A stretch of DNA of 6,702 bases from JAMXLO01 sp035511435 (lineage in GTDB: Bacteria; Pseudomonadota; Alphaproteobacteria; Acetobacterales; Acetobacteraceae), in the NCBI GenBank assembly GCA_035511435.1, contig DATKFJ010000222.1, forward strand, positions 1 to 6,702, given 5' to 3'. The notes beneath the pieces were generated by a model that did no database searches, was not told where the DNA came from, and saw nothing but the letters and a program-made list of their open reading frames with translations. The position numbers and the translations under genes are program-made. Position 1 is the first letter of the stretch; each line of letters begins with the position of its first letter. Positions 1 through 5,372 of the stretch are shown piece by piece.

Positions 1-740
1 TGGACGACGCGATCCTGCATCTGCGACTGAATGAACCGACGTTGGGACTGATCGTGCTGCGGTCGGAGGGCGATCCGGCGGCGGTGTTGGCTGCTGACGA
101 ATTGCTGGAGGCGCATAAGGACGACTGGCTGGTGCGCGAAATCCGATTGTATCTGAAGCGCGTGCTCAAGCGCGTTGACATGACGTCGCGCAGCCTGATC
201 GCATTGATCGAGCCGGGAAGCTGCTTTGCCGGCACGCTCGCCGAGTTGCTGTTCGTGGCTGATCGGTCGGTGATGTTTGTCGGGACGCGCAGTGGCGACA
301 ATCGTGGACCTGCCAGTCTGCATCTGTCGGATTCGAATTTTGGTGCATATCCGATGGGTAATGGTTTGACACGTCTGTCGACGCGTTTTCTCGGCGAGGC
401 CGATAGCTTTGCGGCGGCACGAGCGCGCACGGGACAGACACTGAACGCAGAAGATGCCGAAGTGCTGGGATTGGTGACTTTCGCGTATGACGAGACGGAT
501 TGGGATGACGAGGTGCGCATGATGCTGGAGGAACGCGCGTCGTTCTCCCCCGATGCGCTGACTGCGATGGAGGCGAATTTGCGGTTTGCCGGGCCCGAAA
601 CGATGGAGACGCGGATTTTCGGACGTCTGACCGCGTGGCAGAACTGGATCTTTCAGCGGCCGAACGCGGTGGGCGCCGAGGGGTCGTTGAAGCTTTATGG
701 CAGTGGCCAACGGCCGAATTTCGACGCAGAGCGGGTATGA
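1..740 (+). CDS. boxC: Benzoyl-CoA-dihydrodiol lyase / 2,3-epoxybenzoyl-CoA dihydrolase BoxC, C-terminal part (5' end outside window)
   Basis: BoxC is a cytoplasmic crotonase-superfamily enzyme. It hydrolytically opens 2,3-epoxybenzoyl-CoA to 3,4-dehydroadipyl-CoA semialdehyde and formate in aerobic benzoate degradation. The reading frame is open from base 3, and 245 residues are visible before the TGA at 738-740. The family is about 550 residues long, so a little under half is present and the N-terminal crotonase core is outside the window. Recognition rests on the BoxC-like C-terminal domain: the stretch GSCFAGTLAELLF, then SDSNFGAYPMGNGLTRLSTRF, and the typical ending LKLYGSGQRPNFD. The TTG at 42-44 is an internal Leu codon, because the frame continues upstream with similar sequence. 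boxB starts 13 bases after the stop, which indicates one operon. No frameshift is seen. The family assignment is secure; catalytic residues cannot be checked here. Confidence 0.93.
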   Translation, partial: DDAILHLRLNEPTLGLIVLRSEGDPAAVLAADELLEAHKDDWLVREIRLYLKRVLKRVDMTSRSLIALIEPGSCFAGTLAELLFVADRSVMFVGTRSGDNRGPASLHLSDSNFGAYPMGNGLTRLSTRFLGEADSFAAARARTGQTLNAEDAEVLGLVTFAYDETDWDDEVRMMLEERASFSPDALTAMEANLRFAGPETMETRIFGRLTAWQNWIFQRPNAVGAEGSLKLYGSGQRPNFDAERV

Positions 741-741
741 C

Positions 742-746
742 AGGAG
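742..746 (+). promoter_or_regulatory. Ribosome binding site that sets the boxB start
   Basis: AGGAG lies 7 bases before the ATG at 754. This favours the 754 start over an in-frame upstream start at 697, which would overlap boxC by 44 bases and add residues not expected in BoxB. Confidence 0.75.
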
Positions 747-753
747 ACGGACG

Positions 754-2202
754 ATGCCGGACGGAACTGCGGTCGACTACGACGGGCTGATCCCGAACAA
801 CGTCGGGCTGGCCGACGATCTGCGCGTGCGCAAGGCGCTGGAGACGTGGCACCCGGGTTACATCAATTGGTGGCAGGAAATGGGCCCGGAGGGCTTTCAG
901 GATCGGCTGGTCTATCTGCGGACGGCCGTCGGCGTGGGATCCGAGGGTTGGGCCAAATTCGGCTATGTGCGGATGCCGGAGTATCGCTGGGGTGTACTGC
1001 TGGCGCCTGTGGTGGAGGGGCGGAAAATCCCGTTCGGCGCGCACAAAGGTGAGCCGGCATGGCAGGAGGTTCCCGGTGAATATCGCGCCATGCTGCGGCG
1101 ACTTCTGGTTATTCAGGGCGACACGGAGCCGGCCTCGGTAGAGCAACAGCGGCATTTGGGTAGTACTGCGCCGTCGCAGTATGACATGCGCAACCTGTTT
1201 CAGGTGAATGTCGAGGAAGGTCGGCATCTTTGGGCGATGGTGTACTTGTTGCAGAAGTACTTTGGCCGCGATGGGCGCGAGGAAGCCGAGGAATTGTTGC
1301 GGCGCCGTTCCGGCGATCGGGACAGCCCGCGCATGCTGGGTGCATTCAACGAGGCAACGCCGGATTGGCTGTCGTTCTTCATGTTCACGTTCTTCACTGA
1401 CCGCGACGGGAAGATGCAGTTGGCGGCGCTGGCGCAGTCGGGGTTCGATCCGCTGTCACGTACCTGCCGGTTCATGCTGACCGAGGAAGCGCACCACATG
1501 TTCGTCGGCGAGACCGGCGTGCAACGCATCGTGCAGCGTACGTGCCAGGCGATGCGTGATGCAGGGATCGACGATCCGGCGGATGTGGAGCGGGTGCGCG
1601 CGCTGGGCGTGATCGATCTGCCGACGCTGCAGCGGAAGGCGAACCTGCATTTCTCACTGACGCTGGATCTGTTCGGGAACGAGATCAGCACAAATGCAGC
1701 GAATGCGTTCAATGCGGGGCTGAAGGGACGGTATCGCGAGGACAAGCTGACGGATGACCATGTGTTGAGCAGCGCTGTCTATCCGGTCGTGCGACTGCGG
1801 GACGGGGCGATGGTGCAGGAGGACGTGCCTGCGTTGTCGGCGCTGAATATGCGGCTGCGCGACGATTATGTGGACGACGCCAACGCTGGTGTGACGCGGT
1901 GGAATCGGGTGATCGAGCGGGCGGGCATCGGGTTTCGCCTCCGTCTGCCGCACGTCGCGTTCAACCGCCGCATCGGCGAGTTTGCTGCGATCCACGCTGA
2001 TACCGATGGCCGGTTACTGACGGCCGAGCAATGGCAGGCGCGGAAGGAGACGATGCTGCCATCGGCTGACGACAATCGGTTTGTGGAAAGCCTGATGCAA
2101 GCGGTTTCCGCGCCCGGCGCCTTCGCATCGTGGATCGCGCCGCCTCGCATCGGCATCGACAACATGCCGGGCGACTTCGAATATGTGAAGATCGAGGCTT
2201 AG
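754..2202 (+). CDS. boxB: Benzoyl-CoA 2,3-epoxidase BoxB (diiron oxygenase component)
   Basis: BoxB inserts one oxygen atom from O2 into benzoyl-CoA to give 2,3-epoxybenzoyl-CoA, the step before BoxC. It takes electrons from a reductase, usually BoxA. The protein has 482 residues, close to the roughly 473 of the Azoarcus evansii enzyme. The N-terminus carries the family signature IPNNVGLADDLRVRKALE. From the published A. evansii BoxB structure, as I recall it, the diiron ligands are E120, E150, H153, D211, E240 and H243. Here E125, E155, H158, D216, E245 and H248 appear in the same order with a constant offset of five, including two ExxH motifs (EGRH at 155-158, EAHH at 245-248). The site therefore looks complete and active. 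The TAG stop at 2200-2202 is followed 21 bases later by the MaoC-type gene. No boxA follows, unlike many box clusters. Confidence 0.96.
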   Translation: MPDGTAVDYDGLIPNNVGLADDLRVRKALETWHPGYINWWQEMGPEGFQDRLVYLRTAVGVGSEGWAKFGYVRMPEYRWGVLLAPVVEGRKIPFGAHKGEPAWQEVPGEYRAMLRRLLVIQGDTEPASVEQQRHLGSTAPSQYDMRNLFQVNVEEGRHLWAMVYLLQKYFGRDGREEAEELLRRRSGDRDSPRMLGAFNEATPDWLSFFMFTFFTDRDGKMQLAALAQSGFDPLSRTCRFMLTEEAHHMFVGETGVQRIVQRTCQAMRDAGIDDPADVERVRALGVIDLPTLQRKANLHFSLTLDLFGNEISTNAANAFNAGLKGRYREDKLTDDHVLSSAVYPVVRLRDGAMVQEDVPALSALNMRLRDDYVDDANAGVTRWNRVIERAGIGFRLRLPHVAFNRRIGEFAAIHADTDGRLLTAEQWQARKETMLPSADDNRFVESLMQAVSAPGAFASWIAPPRIGIDNMPGDFEYVKIEA

Positions 2203-2223
2203 ACCAAGGTGGATGGAGAGGTC

Positions 2224-2685
2224 ATGGTTCCGCCTGCCGACCGGTATTTCGAGGATTACCGCGTCGGCATGGTGAGCGAATTTGGCGAAGCCGCGGTGAC
2301 GGCCAAGGAAATCATCGAATTCGCCGAGCGCTACGATCCGCAGACGATGCATGTCGATCCGACGGCGGCAGGGCAGGGTTCGTTCGGCGGGTTGATAGCC
2401 AGCGGCTGGCACACCGGCTCCATGATGATGCGGCTGTTCGTCGAGCACTTTCTTTCCAAGGTGGCGGCACTGCCTTCGCCGGGGATCGACGAATTGCGCT
2501 GGGTCCGGCCGGTGCGGCCGGGTGACCGGCTGCGCGTGCGGGTGACTGTGCTGGAGGCAAACCGGTCACGTTCCAAGCCGGATCGCGGAATGGTGCGCAG
2601 CCTGGTTGAAGTGCTCAATCAACACGGCGACGTGGTTATGAGCATGAAGCCGATGAACCTGATGCGGTGCCGCGACTTCGCGTAG
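2224..2685 (+). CDS. MaoC-like hot-dog fold enoyl-CoA hydratase
   Basis: This 153-residue single hot-dog protein belongs to the MaoC / (R)-specific enoyl-CoA hydratase family, which adds water across the double bond of 2-enoyl-CoA esters in the cytoplasm. The family's catalytic Asp-x4-His pair is seen as D38 and H43 in YDPQTMH. It is followed by the typical FGGLIASGWHT (54-64) and by the PVRPGDRL turn near residue 100. The start at 2224 is preferred because GGAG (2215-2218) lies 5 bases upstream. A GTG at 2209 would add five residues and has a weaker site. The gene lies 21 bases after boxB on the same strand and is probably cotranscribed. From context I infer a role in hydrating 2,3-dehydroadipyl-CoA to 3-hydroxyadipyl-CoA, or a housekeeping role on CoA esters. 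The substrate cannot be read from the sequence. Confidence 0.87.
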   Translation: MVPPADRYFEDYRVGMVSEFGEAAVTAKEIIEFAERYDPQTMHVDPTAAGQGSFGGLIASGWHTGSMMMRLFVEHFLSKVAALPSPGIDELRWVRPVRPGDRLRVRVTVLEANRSRSKPDRGMVRSLVEVLNQHGDVVMSMKPMNLMRCRDFA

Positions 2686-2688
2686 TGC

Positions 2689-2719
2689 CAGCGCGCCGGC
2701 CGAACGCGCTGCGCTTTTT
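2689..2719 (+). terminator. Putative intrinsic terminator of the box operon
   Basis: A perfect 7-bp stem, CAGCGCG (2689-2695) with CGCGCTG (2705-2711), encloses a 9-base loop. Three bases later comes a run of five T's (2715-2719). It begins 3 bases after the stop codon of the MaoC-type gene, in the 64-base gap between convergent genes. The short gap between stem and T-run makes it a moderate rather than strong terminator. There is no matching T-run for the opposite strand. Confidence 0.5.
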
Positions 2720-2749
2720 CGCCCCACGCTCGACGTACGTGCCGCCACA

Positions 2750-4396
2750 CTATCCGGCAAACGCCTCCGTTGCCTCCCGCAATGCGTGCGCGAGGCGATT
2801 GCGGCCACGCGTCGCACTGACAGTGAGGAAGCGCGCGCTATCGGTGCCCGGCGCTACCTTTCCCAGCTTGCGCAGCGGATCCAGGACCGGCCAGGCTGGC
2901 AGCGGCAGTGCAGGATCGTGCGCGAAGCGGTCGCCGCTGGTGTAATATACCGGAGCCAGTGCGCGCGATGCACGCATCAGTGCGGTATCGGAATGTCCGC
3001 CGCCCGTGGCCTTGTCGCGCAGCGTTTCCGCGGCGGTGATCAGGTCGTTGACAGAGAAGCGATCGCCGAGTGATGAGCGCAGCTTGCCGAGTTCCTCCAG
3101 CAGCACGCGTGCATGCGCGGCAAAATCCAGCGGCAGTACGGGATCGGTCAGCAGGCGCCACAGCGTATGCACGTAAACCCGCGTGTCGCGCACCAGGTTT
3201 TTCTCGTCAATCTTGTCCAGCAGATCGTGCGGCGTGTGCCACCACCAGCCGAGCGCGTTGCGCATCTTTACCGGCGCCGGCGGTTGTTCGCTCAGTGCGC
3301 CGAACATCGCGGGGATGCCGATGCCCCAGAACGACTGATCGGATGACCGCGACATTCGCTTGCCGGCATACTCCGACGAAGCCTGCTCGCCGATCGCGTC
3401 GCCAGCCAGTCCGATCAGCTCTGGCGCGGCGGCGGTATTCTTCAGTACCGTAGCGCCGACGCCCCCGGTGGAATCGACATTCACGTGAACCGCACAGCGT
3501 CTTTCCAGTTCGTCCCAATGCCGATCGGCATACCAGGTCGAACCGGAATAGCGGCCATGCGAATGCCCCGACCAGAAGCACAGCCGCAGACCGCGCCGCC
3601 ATTGGCTGCGTTCGCGCGCGGTGATACGTGCGACCTCCAGCATGGTGGCATTGGCCGCGCCATTGTCCATCACGCCGTAGTACCAGGTGTCGTGGTGGCC
3701 GGAATACAGGATGAACGGACCATCCGCGGTGGGGCCGTCGATGTCCGCCTGCAGGATCGGAGTCTGGCGCCACCCGGTATCGACCTCGGCATGCAGCGTC
3801 ACCTTCGGCTGCTCGCCGCGCGCCAGGCGTTCGCGCAACGCGCTGCCGTCGGCATTCGACACGGTGCAGACGACGGTGGTGGGCAGTTCGGATTGCGTCT
3901 CGCCCGACGGGCTGCCCCACACCGGTGACACGCACATCTCGTGCAGATGTTCATGTGGGCTGATCTGCACCTGACCCACCGCACCGGCGTGCGATGCGCG
4001 TGCGGCCTGGCCTGGGCTGGCGATGCCCTCTGTCAGCACGATTGCACCGCGCAGATCGCGCGCGGAGAAGTCGGACGCGTCACCGTCGCCGACATAGACC
4101 AACCGCCCGGTCACACCCTGCGGCGGGGAACTGCGCGAGAACGAGTGTGTGATGGCGGTGAGTGCCTGGTTGTCAACGTCAACTCTCGCCTTGCCGGGCA
4201 GACTGATATAGGCGTCGTGCATAATGAGACTGGTGCGATATCCGTACTCGTCGAGTTTTGCCTGAAAGTAACGCAGGCTTTGCAGTTCGTCTGGTGTGCC
4301 GGACAGCTTTACCCACCGGGCAAGCTCCCGCATGTGGCCCATCAGAACGGCACCGTCGACGGCCTCGCACAGCGAATTGCGGATCGGGTCGCTCAT
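2750..4396 (-). CDS. PA-domain M28-family peptidase-like protein with altered catalytic motif
   Basis: The protein has 548 residues and looks like M28 (Zn aminopeptidase / glutamate carboxypeptidase type). It has an N-terminal helical part, a protease-associated (PA) insert at about 97-190, a peptidase core at about 225-410 and a helical C-terminal region. M28 metal positions are visible: H234 and D236 in SGHHD, bridging D244 in MDNGA, D308 in HVNVDST and H387 in WWWHTPHD. SDQSF at 352-356 followed by GIPA is also typical. The usual Glu-Glu pair (general base plus Zn ligand) is missing: where most M28 enzymes read GEE or AEE, this one reads GHSHGRYSGS (277-286). It may be a non-peptidase hydrolase, a pseudoenzyme, or use His instead. 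There is no signal peptide, so it is probably cytoplasmic. The ATG at 4394-4396 has AAGGA 8 bases upstream. A TTG at 4456 would add 20 residues and is not favoured. It is divergent from the aldolase gene and convergent with the box operon. The substrate is unknown. Confidence 0.85.
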   Translation of the reverse strand: MSDPIRNSLCEAVDGAVLMGHMRELARWVKLSGTPDELQSLRYFQAKLDEYGYRTSLIMHDAYISLPGKARVDVDNQALTAITHSFSRSSPPQGVTGRLVYVGDGDASDFSARDLRGAIVLTEGIASPGQAARASHAGAVGQVQISPHEHLHEMCVSPVWGSPSGETQSELPTTVVCTVSNADGSALRERLARGEQPKVTLHAEVDTGWRQTPILQADIDGPTADGPFILYSGHHDTWYYGVMDNGAANATMLEVARITARERSQWRRGLRLCFWSGHSHGRYSGSTWYADRHWDELERRCAVHVNVDSTGGVGATVLKNTAAAPELIGLAGDAIGEQASSEYAGKRMSRSSDQSFWGIGIPAMFGALSEQPPAPVKMRNALGWWWHTPHDLLDKIDEKNLVRDTRVYVHTLWRLLTDPVLPLDFAAHARVLLEELGKLRSSLGDRFSVNDLITAAETLRDKATGGGHSDTALMRASRALAPVYYTSGDRFAHDPALPLPAWPVLDPLRKLGKVAPGTDSARFLTVSATRGRNRLAHALREATEAFAG

Positions 4397-4404
4397 GTTC
4401 CATT

Positions 4405-4409
4405 TCCTT
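4405..4409 (-). promoter_or_regulatory. Ribosome binding site that sets the M28-like gene start
   Basis: On the minus strand AAGGA lies 8 bases before the ATG at 4396-4394. This supports the 548-residue form over a TTG start at 4456, whose extra residues would read through the intergenic repeats. Confidence 0.65.
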
Positions 4410-4485
4410 CCCGCTGATATGGCGGCAAGCGTGCCGGGCGTGGCCGGCAAAGGCAAGCTCGTCTAGGATTCGCGCCACTGATCAT

Positions 4486-4492
4486 GGGAGGA
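4486..4492 (+). promoter_or_regulatory. Strong ribosome binding site of the class II aldolase gene
   Basis: GGGAGGA, with its GGAGG core at 4487-4491, sits 5 bases before the ATG at 4497. It matters because it shows that the unusual Cys-rich, twin-Arg N-terminus is translated. The next in-frame ATG (4560) has no comparable site. Confidence 0.75.
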
Positions 4493-4496
4493 CAGC

Positions 4497-5312
4497 ATGG
4501 TGACCTGCTTCTGCGGAACGGTGCACGATCTTGGCAGGCGCGGCTTTCTGGGTGCGCTGATGGCCACCGCGGTGGACGCGCAGGGGCCATTGCCCGCATC
4601 CGCCGGACCGCCGAATCCTGCGATGATCGATGACCTCGTGGCGTCCAATCGTATCCTGTACGACCAAGGCGTGGTTGATGGTTTCGGCCACGTCAGCGCG
4701 CGTCACGACAAGAATCCAAACCGCTATCTGCTTGCTCGCAGCATGGCGCCCGCACTGGTGACCGCGGACGACATCATGGAATTCGACCTCGACAGCACGC
4801 CGGTGGATCAACGCGGCCGCGCGGTGTACCTTGAGCGTTTCATCCATGGCGAGATCTACAAGCTGCGGCCCGATGTGCTCGCCATCGTGCACAGTCATTC
4901 GCCGGCGGTTCTGCCCTATGCCAATACCAAGGTGCAGCTTCGGCCGATGAACCATATCGCCGGTTTTCTCGGGGGCGGCGTGCCGGTGTTCGAAATCCGC
5001 GACGTCGCCGGCCCCGCTTCCAATATGCTGATCAGCAACGGGAAACTCGGCCATGCGTTGGCGACGACGCTGGGGCAACATCCGGTCGCGCTTATGCGAG
5101 GGCACGGTTCGGTGGCGGCGGCGCAGTCGGTCCGTCACGTCACGTTCCGCGCGATCTACACCGAGGTGAACGCGCGCAGCGAAAGCGACGCGTTGCGCAT
5201 CGGCGATCCCATTTTCCTGAATGATGGGGAAGCCGAAGCCGCAATGAAAACGAACGATGGGCTGGTGGATCGGCCGTGGGATTTGTGGAAGCGCCGGGTG
5301 GTGGGGAAGTAA
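4497..5312 (+). CDS. Class II aldolase/adducin family protein, decarboxylase-like, with Tat-like N-terminus
   Basis: The protein has 271 residues. The class II aldolase fold spans about 40-260 and binds a catalytic divalent metal, normally Zn, in this family. The metal ligands are H132 and H134 (VHSH) and H203 (RGHG). E113 lies 19 residues before H132, the same spacing as E73 to H92 in fuculose-phosphate aldolase, so the active site looks complete. The stretch VVDGFGHVSARHD (59-71) and the sequence that follows resemble the branch that includes aromatic hydroxy-carboxylate decarboxylases (3,4-dihydroxyphthalate and pyridine-dicarboxylate types) more than sugar-phosphate aldolases; this is from memory. 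The N-terminus is odd: CFC at 4-6, then GRRGFLG (13-19), a short hydrophobic stretch, and possible cleavage sites after VDA (28) or ASA (36). This suggests Tat export, unusual in the family. It is divergent from the M28-like gene and convergent with the PrpD-family gene. The substrate is unknown. Confidence 0.85.
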   Translation: MVTCFCGTVHDLGRRGFLGALMATAVDAQGPLPASAGPPNPAMIDDLVASNRILYDQGVVDGFGHVSARHDKNPNRYLLARSMAPALVTADDIMEFDLDSTPVDQRGRAVYLERFIHGEIYKLRPDVLAIVHSHSPAVLPYANTKVQLRPMNHIAGFLGGGVPVFEIRDVAGPASNMLISNGKLGHALATTLGQHPVALMRGHGSVAAAQSVRHVTFRAIYTEVNARSESDALRIGDPIFLNDGEAEAAMKTNDGLVDRPWDLWKRRVVGK

Positions 5313-5323
5313 CGACTTCCCAC
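5301..5323. other. Hairpin across the aldolase stop codon
   Basis: GGGAAGT (5304-5310) and ACTTCCC (5315-5321) form a perfect 7-bp stem with the four-base loop AACG, and the TAA stop (5310-5312) lies inside it. An alternative pairing with one bulged G extends the stem to 5301-5323. No T-run follows on either strand, so it is not a standard intrinsic terminator. It could protect mRNA 3' ends between the convergent genes, or be chance. The rest of the 60-base gap to 5372 shows nothing clear. Confidence 0.35.
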
Positions 5324-5372
5324 GCATCGAAGAAGAGGATGGCGGTGCCAAACCTGCAATGACGGGATGGCT

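Larger units (their letters stand above)
4397..4496. promoter_or_regulatory. Divergent intergenic region with candidate operator
   Basis: These 100 bases separate the start codons of the M28-like gene (leftward) and the aldolase gene (rightward), so both promoters probably lie here. It holds a perfect inverted repeat, TGCCGG (4432-4437) and CCGGCA (4444-4449), with a 6-base spacer. GGCAAGC occurs twice (4424-4430 and 4452-4458), with a third GGCAA at 4446-4450. A weak -10-like TAGGAT is at 4464-4469 for the rightward gene, with only a poor -35 (TGGCCG, 4441-4446) at 17-base spacing. I see no convincing sigma-70 promoter for the leftward gene. Operator function is inference. Confidence 0.45.

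Noticed and set aside
697..753. Upstream in-frame start for boxB at 697
   Set aside because: It would overlap the end of boxC by 44 bases and add 19 residues unlike BoxB. The ATG at 754 has a good AGGAG and the expected protein length.
166..1227. Long antisense open frame (353 codons) opposite boxC and boxB
   Set aside because: It spans the boxC-boxB junction opposite two well-recognised genes, has low-complexity Arg/Pro/Ser-rich composition typical of antisense frames in GC-rich DNA, and resembles no family.
2697..2720. Possible frameshift or pseudogene remnant between the convergent genes
   Set aside because: Both neighbouring proteins end at plausible family lengths, and the gap is only 64 bases with a hairpin and T-run. 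There is no sign of broken coding sequence.
3207..3935. Second minus-strand frame (242 codons) inside the M28-like gene
   Set aside because: It is an out-of-frame shadow of the M28-like core and its product is very Arg-rich. The main frame carries all the conserved M28 motifs.
4482..5351. Antisense open frame (289 codons) covering the aldolase gene
   Set aside because: It mirrors the aldolase gene, which has intact catalytic residues and a strong ribosome binding site. The antisense product is His/Arg-rich with no family features.
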